From NCBI GenBank assembly GCA_025399215.1, contig MU621093.1:69609-133608 (forward strand): a DNA stretch of 64,000 nucleotides, given 5' to 3'. A model generated the notes under the pieces. It had not been told where the DNA came from, did no database searches, and saw only the letters and a program-made list of their open reading frames with translations. Source of the DNA: Globomyces pollinis-pini. Its lineage: Eukaryota; Chytridiomycota; Chytridiomycetes; Rhizophydiales; Globomycetaceae. This document shows, one piece after another, positions 33,308 to 43,847 of the stretch (position 1 is the stretch's first letter; each line of letters starts with the position of its first letter). The translations under genes and the position numbers were made by a program.

Positions 33308-33946
33308 GGATTGGAAGAAAATTACCAACTGACAATGTGTACCATTACAGTGGGAATTATAGTTTCTTATGCTCATACAAATTAAAGCTGGCACTATATA
33401 GCATATGATAATCATATGCTATTCATATTATGATTCCAATGGACAGGGCAGTATGGTATGGTTGATTTTATAGAGTAGTGCTAATGGTAAATAAATGGAT
33501 ATGCAATTGATACATCAATAAGATATCAAATTGATATCTTTCAAATTAGACCAGAAACCTAATAATCAGGGATGTTAAAACGCGGTAGATCACCATAAAA
33601 GTGCATGTATTTCTTGTACAAAGGTGTACAACATAAACGAGTAAGAATAATGAAGAGGGGTAGTTCATGACGTCATAGTATCATCTCACTATTATTCTTG
33701 AGAGTGCTAAATCTTCACGTCCAACTATGACAAATGCAGGTTTTTTGTGTGTTCCCATAATCATTCACAGGTCAACACGCAATTGAATCAAATGGTATGC
33801 CCTCTATCTCTTTAAGTTCCATTCAAGTTGGCTGAATCATTAAAACATTCCGAAACAAGGAAACCGATCCAGGCTTTCCTAAGGTTTGATATAAAACCAG
33901 TAAGATCTTTCAGAATAATTCGTATCTATCTATTTATTTATCTTCC
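33308..33946. promoter_or_regulatory. divergent promoter region with CRE-like palindrome
   Basis: About 640 bases between Ski3 and the Ser/Pro-rich gene. It contains the perfect palindrome TGACGTCA at 33668-33675, the consensus bZIP (ATF/CREB) site, plus AT-rich inverted ATATGATAATCATAT-like sequence near 33400-33420. No gene seen. Confidence 0.45.
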
Positions 33947-34339
33947 ATGAACGCAACCTTAAACACTATCTTTGTTCAAACCGCATTAAACAGACCAAAA
34001 GCGCAACGATTGACAGCCTTGAACTCAAAATTACACCCTTCAAGCTCTGCCACGAGTCCAGTTACTCCTAATACTGCTTACTCTCCCTTCTCGCCTGTCA
34101 CTAAACAAAATGCCATGAATGAATTAAATGATATTTTTAGTAACAACTCCACTTCCACTGCATTACCTATCATGTCTCCAATCTCAGCTTCTAACTTCTT
34201 TCCAGCTCGTAATTTATCTTCCCGAAGACATTCATTGTTGTATTCTCAAGTTGATTTTTCAAATGGGACTTTAGCAATTCCCAAGTTTGATGCTATTCCA
34301 GAATTAGTTAGTTCTACCTCGCAATTAGCTCAATTTTGA
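33947..34339 (+). CDS. Ser/Pro-rich hypothetical protein
   Basis: Intronless 130-residue ORF, MNATLNTIFVQTALNRPK..., not recognised. Composition is rich in Ser, Thr, Asn and Pro, with clustered proline-directed sites (SPVTPNTAYSPFSPVT) and a basophilic site, RRHSLLY, so it could be a phosphoprotein. The TGACGTCA element lies 270 bases upstream. An in-frame ATG, no internal stop and low-complexity bias unlike random AT-rich DNA argue that it is real. It could regulate stress or cell-cycle output, but the sequence does not say. Confidence 0.55.
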   Translation: MNATLNTIFVQTALNRPKAQRLTALNSKLHPSSSATSPVTPNTAYSPFSPVTKQNAMNELNDIFSNNSTSTALPIMSPISASNFFPARNLSSRRHSLLYSQVDFSNGTLAIPKFDAIPELVSSTSQLAQF

Positions 34340-34432
34340 ATGAGTCTCGTAGTACTGTTGTAAATAAATTTCTGTTTCTATAATGAAATCCCTTTGTTTA
34401 TTGATCTTAAGTTTGAAAATATTTTCAGGTTG

Positions 34433-37400
34433 ATGGGAAAGTCGAGTATACCTTCGACCTTAGATGAATTTCTCAATGAAGTAATAGTGCATGCAAAAAC
34501 TGATCTGTAGACTTCTTCAGATGAGGATGACAAACCATCGAAGCCAAGATCTGCTAGAGAGACCCAACAACGATTATTAGAACTAAGAAAGAAACGGGAA
34601 TCAAGAAAGCAAACATCAAATTCAGCCAAAATTCCTGCCAAATCACTGTGGGATTCTGATGATAATGAACAGAAGACCGATAGGTGGTTGAAGAAAGATT
34701 CTCCTGTTAAATCTATTGAGGTTCATTTACCACCTTCATCCATCCAAGCAATAAATACCCAACCACAATCAGTTCCACCAAGCGCAAAAGCCGTAACCAT
34801 GAAGGACACTTTGAACTCAAATTCACTAGATGTAGCAAACATTGTGAAGGACACTTTAAACTCAAGTTTACTGGACGCAGCAAGCACATTGAAAACAGAT
34901 GCTCAAATCAATGTTAATAAATCTGTCCACGAAGATCAGCTTTCTTCCCCACCGAAACCACTTGATGTAAAATCGACAATATTTGGAGATATTGATGTAG
35001 ATTTAGAGGACTTGGAATTTAATGACACAGAAGACGATAAAAAGAGGTAATGACTAATCATTTTCACAATTCTAGATTTTTCGACAATATCAAAGGGAGT
35101 GGAGTAGAAGATTTTGACTATAAAAAACTAATGGCACAGATGGATGATGACTCGGAGATGGAAGATGAAGAACTGTTTTCGAATAATCAATGGCTAGATA
35201 ACTTTGATAAGCAAAAGTTAAAGATAGTTGAAAATCAACCTTTGGAAGATCACACTGACGATTGTTCAGAAAGTAGTGTTAAATTCAGCGACAAAATTGG
35301 AAAATCCGATATCGAAAATCATGATGATACATCTAGGAATAATGGAATTTCTGATATTATCAGTCAGAAACAGTCGAATGTGCCAAATATTGAAGGTTAT
35401 TCAGACTCGTTTGATAGTTTATCAGAAATACCAATTGTTTCAACGGAACACAAGCTAGCAGACTCAGACGATATTGACATCGAAGCGAAATTAATAAGTA
35501 CAGATACGGTGAAGGGTGAAGAAAATGAAGTCGAATTAATTAAGAGAGTTGCTACAAATGCCGAAGATAATAACTTGTCGGTGAACATTTCTCCAGAAAC
35601 AGAAACGAATAGCAAAGATCTTAAATCTGTTGTTGATATTCCTGAAAACCCAACCCAGTCTCAGGAGGTGGAAGTGGATGTGAAGGTACCAATGGACATT
35701 CCAGATTCGGACATAAAGGAAAACAGAGACAGCATTGAAAAGCTTTCTGCTCCTATTAAACCAGCACTAGCACGAAGTTTTGACACAAGCGATCGAATGA
35801 ACGATGGCAATAACAGAGACGGTCACGAATTAACTCTCTCTGACCCAGATGACAAGTTACAAGCAAATATTGTACAAACAGACTATGTACCTGTTACAAA
35901 TGACTCATACTTCCCAAAGCCTGTAGATCCTGAGATACTACCTGACAATCCAGTATTTATATCTCGCCCAAAGAATCCAGAGGAAACTATCATGTCATTT
36001 GCAGATTTAATGAGGCTGAATGAAGAACCTATTCCTGAATCATCTCCCATTTCATCACCAAAAAAAACCACCGTAGCTAAGAAAAAGTCTCTGATAAAAA
36101 AACAACCTCCAAACGAAATAAAAGTCAATGTGCAAGCTGTTAAAAAAAATATTCTGAAAAGCGTTAATGAAAAGGGACCAAGAAGGTTGGAAAAGAGTGC
36201 ACCAAGCAAAGTAAAAGCTTCAACATCGAAAATTCCAAAGAAATCAATTGTTTCAATTCCTTCAACAACTCCTATACCTCCAGAAACTGTAGAGATGATA
36301 TCGATGCCAGTGATCACGCCTGTGACCATCGAAGATTCAAATGAATTAAAGGAGAGTAAGAGTTTAGTTGAATCGCAACAACTGCTCATAAATGAGTTGC
36401 TTGAAAAAAACAAGAAGCTAGAAACACAAGGCCATGCAATGGAATCCCATATCACCATACTAGAAAAGAAGATTGAAAAGAAAGATGAAACGTTGGATTC
36501 ACAATTACAACAAATACGTTTCCTAGAAAAGTTGGTCGAAGAAGAAAAATCAAACTCTACAAAGCCAATTGGACCGTCATTGTCTGTAGTAGAATCGGAA
36601 CGCATCAAGAAAGAAATAGTCGACCAAGAATTTTTAATTAGAGGGGTACCTAAATAGATATTCATTCCTAGTATCAAACTGAAAACGAAAAACTTTTGCA
36701 ACAAACCAAGGAGTTAAAACTATCCATAACAGAATTGGAGCAACGACATTTCTTGAAACAAGAAAATTTAGGCAGAGAGATTTCGAATTTGAAAATGCAA
36801 TTAGAAACTTCAGTGGATTCTGAAAATACGAGACCAAACTTTACCTCTACCAAGGAGAAATTAAAGATTGAATCCCTTGAAGCAGAGTTAAGAGATTTAA
36901 AGCATACCCTAGAAACTACGCAAGAAGATTCTAAGCTCGAAAAAGAAAAGTATTTGGCGCAGTTAGCGGACATGGGTGTTCAATTGCAGAAAATATCCGA
37001 TTCTGAGCCTGAACAAATTAAAAAAATGGCATTAGAGTTTGAAACTCAAAAAGGTCATTTTCAAGACTATATATTTGAATTAGAAACAAAATTGGAATGG
37101 CATATTGGAAATGAAGAAGTATTCAACGATGCACAGAGACAATTAGCAAGATCTGAAAAGTTGATGGCAGATCTTAATGCTTTACTGGATAACAAGTTTA
37201 ACGGGATATATAAGCGATCCCCAACAGACATTCGACGTATCAAACTACTAGAATCACAAATGGAGGAGTTGCAAGAAAAGCTGGTTAAGGAGACTCGAGG
37301 AGTTTCTGACCTTGGCACTTCTGCAAATCGACCAGATATAAATGGCACAGAGTATATTCGATATTTGAAGAAGAAAGTTCAAACATTAGAACAAGAAAAT

Positions 37401-38619
37401 TTACAAGTAAAGAATATTGAACAATCCAAATTTACTCATTTGGTTGAACAGGTAATTCTTGTGTGTTTAACGTTGTTAGTATAAAGAAGAAAAGCTGCAG
37501 TTAGAAGTACAAATGTCTAATTTGAAATCAGAACAAGAAAAAGTTCAAAACCAACTCAAAAACGATTTAGAAATAGCAGCTCATGAATGTGGATTGTTAG
37601 CAAACCAAGTTGAGCAATATAAGGAGCAAATTAATGCTCTATCGCAACTGAATTCTGAAAACCATCCTGATTTAGTATTAAAAGAATCTGTTGCATCATT
37701 GACAGCCAAGTTTAAGAGTCAAGAAACACGTTTGAAGAAGAGAATAATAGAGGCGGAATCTTTAATTGACAAACAGTCGATTCGAAACTCTCAGTTACTT
37801 ATTGATAAAGATAATGCTGCCAAAGAATTCACGAAGCGTCTTCAAGAAAAAGATATCCTATTGACAAAACTTGAAAACCGCTATATGAGTCTTCAAAAAG
37901 AATTTCACGAAAAAATTTTACTTCAAGATACTACTTTACATTCCGAAATGGCAATATTGAAGAAAGAGCTAGATATAGCTGTCAATCAAAATGAAGCACT
38001 AAAGATGAAAATTGAAATGAATGAAAGCGCCAGAAAAGTAGTCCACGAAACAACATTAGAGCTACTAAAACAATCACAAATGGAGTCAACAAAGTTTGCA
38101 TTTTCACACCAGGAGAGGTCAATTGAAGTTATAAGAGATGAGCTACGAAAAGAGCAGCAAATTCAACAGAAATCTATTCTTGAACCTTATAAAGCTCGCA
38201 TAGCAGAATTGGAAAATCAAATTTCTCAACATCCATCATATAATGCATTACAGAAGGAGTTAGAAGATACATTAGTCAAGTTGCAAAAGCTGACTGTGTC
38301 ATACAATGAACTTGAACTAGTACATATGCGATGTGAAGAACGGTTTAATCGTAACCGAGAGAATTTGGCACCTAGTTTAGCTGAATTTGATCGATTATCC
38401 AGTCGTATTCAGGATATGGAAGCCAATGCACGAAAACGAGAACATCAACTTCGACAATCGTTAGAAAGTAAAGCGTCTGCTATGGAACTTTCATTTGAAA
38501 AAGAGAGGGTTAAATATCAACAAGATTTACTAAAAAAGGACAATCAAATTCAAGGGTTCCAAAAAGAGTTGGAGTATGTTATAGAAGGAATAACGCAATT
38601 GAAGGTTCAAAAAAGATAG
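34433..38619 (+). CDS. CEP162: CEP162-like coiled-coil centriole/basal-body protein
   Basis: Protein of about 1,350 residues, likely an axoneme-recognising factor at distal centrioles that promotes transition-zone assembly. Five exons: MGKSSIPSTLDEFLNE, then an acidic disordered half, then a coiled-coil half; introns at 34481-34510 and 35047-35075 and near 36650 and 37455. Across the third intron the joined sequence reads EFLIRGYQTENEKLLQQTKEL, the GYQ.ENEKL motif typical of CEP162. Further on come EYIRYLKKKVQTLEQENLQ and the terminal KDNQIQGFQKELEYVIEGI. The N-terminal half has many acidic D/E runs and SP sites. The C-terminal half is almost continuous heptads. The start is the first in-frame ATG; an additional small upstream exon is possible. 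With DRC8 it supports a flagellate cell. Confidence 0.65.
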
Positions 38620-38677
38620 AAACGAAAATTGTTTATTTCATTTGTCATTTAAATTATTTTTAATAAATTGGTTTTGT

Positions 38678-39619
38678 TTAAAAACATCTGCCTCTTGACT
38701 GAGTTGTTGATTGCCAAATTCCTACAATAATTAAAGCAACCAACACTCCCGATGCAATTGAAATCAAACAATATTGATAAGCTTTTTGTCTTGGTAAAGT
38801 ATGAATTTCAACAATAAAGGTAGATATAGTTGACAGACAACCACAAAACCCTATTATACAAGCTTGAAAGAACAAACATGTTGCAGAGGATGAAATTTCA
38901 AATTGAATGATGTAAAAGATACAAATTAAAATTGTTCCCACAATATTTGCTATATAATGAGATGGATATCAACTACCTGCAAACGTTCCAATTGGAAAAT
39001 CTTGATATTGACCATTAAAATTGGATAGATAAAATCTTAAAAACGTACCAAAAGGTCCAATCAAAGTAGATAAACTTTGAAAGGATAATGAAAATATAAA
39101 CCAAAGTAGAACCAAAACATAAACGATAAACGTGATTATGATTAGAAAAACATCATTTGAAGGGATATTATAATCAATTTGAAAGATATCTAATGAACCA
39201 ATATGTTGACCAATTTTAAAAGATCCATACGATAATCCCACAACCAAACCAATCAATATCAAACCATTCCAGATATTAGTTTGAAAATAAAGATAAGTTT
39301 CTAAAATAAAACTGGAGAATGTTGTTATACTTCCACATAAACCTGTAGATAATCCAAACTTCAAATTTGGATGACTAACATAAACCAAACCAATCGATTA
39401 CCTTTCAAAGAACTTGTTTGAATAAAATATACCAATCAAGAAACTACCAATGATTTGTGGGTAGATTATTCCTGGTAAGATAGTAGCTGTAAACGTTGTA
39501 TAAACTCTTATAATGACTCCAATACATGAAAATATTGTTAACCAACATAGTTTTTTTGTGAGGTCTGAAGATGGTATTGATAACGTATGACTTGTGGATT
39601 CTAGTACAACAATTGCCAT
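38678..39619 (-). CDS. FEX1: two-domain fluoride exporter (FEX/Fluc/CrcB family)
   Basis: Membrane channel that expels fluoride. Eukaryotic FEX proteins are fused dimers, and this one shows both halves. Half one: YPQIIGSFLIGIFY, GLSTGLCGSITTFSSFILE. Half two: IGPFGTFLRFYLSNFN, FPIGTFAANIVGTILIC (joined over a 27-nt intron), CIIGFCGCLSTISTFIVE. The two G.CG..(T/S)T.S(S/T)F motifs form the fluoride pathway. Three exons; the second junction (FFE to SHPNLKFGL) also uses a 27-nt intron. About 295 residues, somewhat short against yeast FEX. It converges on the CEP162-like gene. Confidence 0.92.
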
Positions 39620-39794
39620 TGTTTAGTAAAAAGAAGTAAAAGAATTCAAGTCACTCCAAGGAGTAGGATTTGAAGTAGTGGAGAATCTTCAACGTTGATT
39701 GGTATTCTTAAGACCAGATTTAAGACTGGATGTCAATTAAAGATTGTAATTAATGTACTACTAAATACAACACTATCTATGAAAAAAACTTGTA

Positions 39795-40769
39795 TTATTG
39801 ATACATGGATTCTAATAAATGATTGATGTTGAATTCAGGTAATTGTAAATGTGTACCATCAAACAAATCCGGTAACGGTTCCAACACATCGTGTGTCATT
39901 TGTGATTCCAGTCCACTTTGTAACTCTGATTTGCTTCTAAATGAATCCATTAAGATCATATTATCAGATAATCGATTAAACAACCTAACATTCAATCGTT
40001 ACTACCATTACCAATCGTTTAACTCTTCAAGTGATAATCCAGTTTCTTTCATCAATTTCAGTTTATCCAATTTAGAAATCTGCTGGTTGATATTTAATTG
40101 ATTGAAATACTCTTCCAGTCGTTGTTGAATAACGATCGATGTTGGTTTTTGATCCTTAAACGTAGATTGACAATAAGAATCAGAGTATCCATTCAATAGA
40201 TTTCCAATCATTTGTACTTGTTTACATGTCATTGAGAATCCTAAAACTTTCATCATTGCTTGGATTAACACCATATTAAGAAACTGATCTTTCTTGTAAA
40301 TGTATTGTTTAATCTTTTGATCCAATTCGGTTAATGTACAATCAAAGAATGGAATTAAATTAGATTGAGTAATGTAATGATTCCGTTCTTCGTTCCATAG
40401 ATTCACATAATCATAAATCATCCCTTCACGGTCTTCACCATACGTTAACCACAACAGAATAACTTTGTTTCTTAGTTTTTCTGGCCAATTTTGATGCACA
40501 AGGACTTTTTGATATGAATTGATGATGTTAGATGATCGACTTTCCAGCGTGATATTGGACCTTCGTATTGGTGATAAAGTAGATGTGGACTTATGAGTTT
40601 GAGAAATAGGTAACTTGGTGTGCAGTGTTTGAATGAGTGTTGATACGTGGTTCTGATTTAGTGTTATCCAATCAATGGCGTTGGATTCATCAATGCCAAA
40701 TGTTCCTGTTTGGGAAGAGATATCGTCGTACAAATCATTCAAGACAATTTTTAAATCTTTAGTGGTCAT
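39795..40769 (-). CDS. homeodomain-like protein, divergent member of the head-to-head pair
   Basis: About 310 residues. A roughly 170-residue helical N-terminal region starts MTTKDLKIVLNDLYDD. Near the C-terminus is a homeodomain-like block: IVIQQRLEEYFNQLNINQQ, KLKLMKETGLSLEELNDW joined over a 27-nt intron to LFNRLSDNM. From the conserved aromatic to the recognition-helix Trp there are 31 residues, the TALE spacing. The helix keeps W..N.R but reads WLFNRL, so it is degenerate. An intron splits the recognition helix right at the Trp codon. It is head-to-head with a TALE homeobox gene; the pair resembles fungal HD mating-type genes. A TATATAAAAAG box lies about 30 bases upstream of the start. 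Confidence 0.6.
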
Positions 40770-41082
40770 GAACAGTTTTCATTGAATTGATATGCTTTTT
40801 ATATAGATTTCATTCGTTGTTCAATTGACGCGTTTCATCTATTGACATGAAAGGTGGTTGTTTGACACTCTCCCAAGAAAACTCAAGAAGTATCCATCGG
40901 TACATTTATACCGAACCTCTATAATATAAGCATACTATTTATTCCGGTTTGTATAAAGTCCTGAAAGTAATTCCCTTGAACTTTACAGTCGAGGCTAAAA
41001 TGAGCCTGAATACCAAACAACGATCATTGAAGGTGTCAATAACTTCAAATATAAATAAAAGAACAATCTGTACTCAGTTATC
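40770..41082. promoter_or_regulatory. 313-base divergent promoter of the homeobox pair
   Basis: Both flanking genes have a TATA box about 25-35 bases before their starts: TATATAAAAAG (minus, about 40796-40805) and TATAAATAAAA (plus, about 41050-41060). The spacing is compact, as in divergently paired regulators. Confidence 0.6.
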
Positions 41083-41952
41083 ATGATCATGAATTGTAAT
41101 AGCCAACAAAGTCGAACTCTTGTAGATTTATGGCGACTACGTGACCAGATAACAGGCACATGTGTCTCATTGGAAGAATTGGTATTGGCACTGAAACTAG
41201 TCCAAGAGAGTATCCAGGACTATCAAAGGACTGAACCAAACCATTTGAACTTGTTGTTCAATGATATGGATCGTACTGTTGTATCTATGATTGTGCTCGT
41301 TTTACATCAGATCCTGAAAACGGTAAAGATTCGATTGGAAGGTCATGGAATTATCTCTACTGTTTATAATCATTTAGTGGATAATAATCGCAAGGATTGT
41401 AGAGTGTTTGGTCAATTGGTCCAACCTTCATCCATACCATCTCATTACATGTTCAGTTACAACATTTCCCGAATTGAAGAAATTGATTCTGAAGACGAGA
41501 CTATAATTGATCCATTCAATGTAAACTCTTGGAGTATGATTTTGGATACTTCACAAAGTAAACCAGATCAGTACAGTTCACATGTTGTAGAACGAAATAT
41601 GTCTATTTCTACAACTACTTCCCTCTCATGTGATGGTAGTGATGCCTTTGATATCTTTGATAATCAGTCGAAAGTGGACCATCCACCAAAGTTTCGTGAA
41701 TTTATAACTCATCCGATACGAAAGTTGGAAGGTTTGTATAAAATGAAACGAAGGATAACAAAGAAAAACACTGGTAAACGAATCAATTATTCATCCACCG
41801 TTCGAGAATTATTAAAAGATTGGTTATATACACATCAAAGTGATCCTTACCCTACCGAAGATGAGAAAGATCATTTATGTGGACTAACAAAGATGTCCAA
41901 AGTTCAATTAAACAATTGGTTTGTTAATGGTCGACGGCGGTATTTGAATTGA
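41083..41952 (+). CDS. TALE-class homeodomain protein (HD1-like)
   Basis: Intronless 289-residue protein with a C-terminal homeodomain. The N-terminal half (SQQSRTLVDLWRLRDQITGTC, LVLALKLVQESIQDYQ) is helical and could serve for dimerisation. The homeodomain includes RINYSSTVRELLKDWLYTHQ, SDPYPTEDEKDHLCGLT and VQLNNWFVNGRRRYLN. The three-residue-longer loop with PYPT and the NNWF.N.RRR recognition helix are diagnostic for TALE proteins, the class of fungal HD1 mating regulators (bE, and the HD1 genes of basidiomycetes). Basic residues just before it (KMKRRITKKNTGKR) could be a nuclear-localisation signal. It is head-to-head with the gene at 39795-40769. Confidence 0.85.
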   Translation: MIMNCNSQQSRTLVDLWRLRDQITGTCVSLEELVLALKLVQESIQDYQRTEPNHLNLLFNDMDRTVVSMIVLVLHQILKTVKIRLEGHGIISTVYNHLVDNNRKDCRVFGQLVQPSSIPSHYMFSYNISRIEEIDSEDETIIDPFNVNSWSMILDTSQSKPDQYSSHVVERNMSISTTTSLSCDGSDAFDIFDNQSKVDHPPKFREFITHPIRKLEGLYKMKRRITKKNTGKRINYSSTVRELLKDWLYTHQSDPYPTEDEKDHLCGLTKMSKVQLNNWFVNGRRRYLN

Positions 41953-42801
41953 ATTCCAATCAAATAAAATTAGTAAAGAATTTCCACTTTAAAATGGTGT
42001 TTCCAGTCCATTGTATTTTTTTTTTGGTCATCTAAGGATCAGTCTTGTGACAAACATGTGAAATTCACACCATTAGATCTGAATAGTTAATTACAAACAG
42101 ATAAAACTGATCGAAACACGATACGATCTTTGATAGATTATTAGTATTGATGGAGTAGTTTGACTTATTCTTGCTTGATATTCCATATGGAGTAAATTGG
42201 AAATGTTTTTGTACAGCCATGTGAAGATTGGATACCAAAAAAAAACCTAGTCAAGATGAATGATAGTTTAACATGATTTGATGACACTAGATGAAACTGT
42301 TGCTAGGCAAGAACAAAATGCTTGTAGTTTCATTCGTGAACATGTAACAAAGTGGTGGCGTGTAAATTAACAATAATTAAGCCGGATATGAAAGAGGGGT
42401 AAGGGCGATGGAGTAAAATCTCCTTTGAGGTATTATAAATGTAAAAGAATATAATTATTGATTAATGACGGTTTAATTACTCGTGAAAGACACAGTCTCT
42501 TAGCATCTGTGTCCAAAAAAAGCCCCTTAATTTTTGACATTATTTGGCTCAAACGCAATCATTTGTGTCAGATAAAAACCCGATTCTAATAAAGATAATT
42601 TTGAATGAAAATCCTTAATGAATGGTATAGAAAACTTTGTAATTCAAAGGGAATTTTACTCGTAAATGTAATTTTCAGGTGACAATTATTTTAGTGAATT
42701 GCATGTGAAAGTCACGTTAACCAATTTAATCAAGGCTGGTCATGAGACAATCAAGAAGACTTAAAACCACAACTTTAAATCTTATTTTTAATTTATTTAA
42801 A
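41953..42801 (+). promoter_or_regulatory. upstream region of a classical homeobox gene
   Basis: About 850 bases without a gene. GGTCATGAGACAA at 42738-42750 is shared exactly with the paralogous gene at 54 kb, at nearly the same distance from the start. CATGTGAAA also occurs just upstream in both. Part of an apparent ORF upstream of 42802 spans this element and is probably untranslated. Confidence 0.5.
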
Positions 42802-43257
42802 ATGTCTGTTGAAAATTCTGGAATTTCTCTCCCTCCTTTACGTCATGTCTATAGCAGTTACATAAACCATGAATTGACTTTACCTCCATTAGTCTTGGAA
42901 TCAAAACCTAACCCTGCTTTTGTAAATCATCAATCTAGAATAAAAAAAAGAAGACAAAGAACTACCGAATCTCAACTATCCTCTCTCATTGCCATGTTTG
43001 AAATTAACCCTTTACCAACTGCTAAACAGCGTGTGGAAATGTCAAAAGTCACTGGTATGTCCCCTCGCGCCGTTCAAGTATGGTTCCAGAACAGAAGACA
43101 AAATTTGAAAAGAACTCAAAGACCTCCATCACCTATATCTATGAGAAGTCGACAGTCTACACCAGAACCAGAAAGTCATAGTGACTTTGATGATCATCAA
43201 GCAGTAGATGCCTTGCTTGATCTTGGATTTCGACCATCCAGTCCTTTATCATCATGA
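42802..43257 (+). CDS. classical homeodomain protein, copy C
   Basis: 151 residues from MSVENSGISLPPLRHVYSSY. The N-terminal motif SLPPLRHVYSSYI and TLPPL are conserved with the copy at 54 kb. The homeodomain starts KKRRQRTTESQLSSLIAMF and continues INPLPTAKQRVEMSKVTG, AVQVWFQNRRQNLKR. It has the standard 60-residue spacing and intact WFQNRR helix, so DNA binding is expected. A Pro/Ser tail follows (RPPSPISMRSRQSTPEPES), also shared, with an acidic C-terminus (HQAVDALLDLGF). I choose the second ATG because the 5' extension is not conserved with the paralogue and lies over a shared promoter element. No introns. Confidence 0.88.
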   Translation: MSVENSGISLPPLRHVYSSYINHELTLPPLVLESKPNPAFVNHQSRIKKRRQRTTESQLSSLIAMFEINPLPTAKQRVEMSKVTGMSPRAVQVWFQNRRQNLKRTQRPPSPISMRSRQSTPEPESHSDFDDHQAVDALLDLGFRPSSPLSS

Positions 43258-43847
43258 ATAATAATTTTAATGTAATATAATACTTTTTCAATCATCATTC
43301 ATATTCTTTACAAATCTTGAATTTCGTGGCGTAAACCTTATTCAATTATTTTGCCGAGTGTTTCATGTCAACAGAACAAAGTATGAGATGGATGCGGTAA
43401 ATGAAGAATCAGGGTGTGGTGTACTAATTGGGTTTTAATGAAAATTGATCATACAAATGCTAATCAAAGTCAGTAGTAAATAGGACACTGTTACGTGTTT
43501 TTATTGATTAAGATGCAATGAATAAAATACATTAGAATTTAAATGACAAACATTTTACTTCTTACTTTAGAATGGAATCAATTCATGAATGAAAATGAAT
43601 GGTAGAAAAAGAAAGTATACCCATCAAAAAGTAACAATCACTCAATTGAACTGGACTCTTTTACCACCACTCCAACTACCACTCCTACTACATACCAATA
43701 GATATAGCACTTCAATACCAATAGAACCAATGCATATAGACTTAGTCACTCTTTGTCACCCTTGTAACCCCAAACATGTGAAGTAGGGTCGCATGATCAA
43801 CTGATCACTATTTATCATCCTCATTTCCTACTTTTTCTTTCTCTTTA
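43258..43847. other. intergenic region between homeobox copy C and fumarate reductase
   Basis: About 590 bases. A 65-codon ORF (43589-43786) rich in Leu/Pro/Thr has no recognisable domain and is not called. Otherwise AT-rich with no evident repeat. Confidence 0.4.

Noticed and set aside
35883..36704. 273-codon minus-strand ORF opposite the CEP162-like gene
   Set aside because: Antisense shadow of a Lys/Ser-rich coding exon; Phe/Ser-rich product without domain.
42742..42801. 5' extension of homeobox copy C
   Set aside because: Upstream frame contains the conserved GGTCATGAGACAA element and is not conserved with copy D as protein; treated as untranslated.
43589..43786. 65-codon ORF upstream of fumarate reductase
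   Set aside because: Leu/Pro/Thr-rich and loosely like the LPPL motif of the homeobox proteins, but too weak to call.
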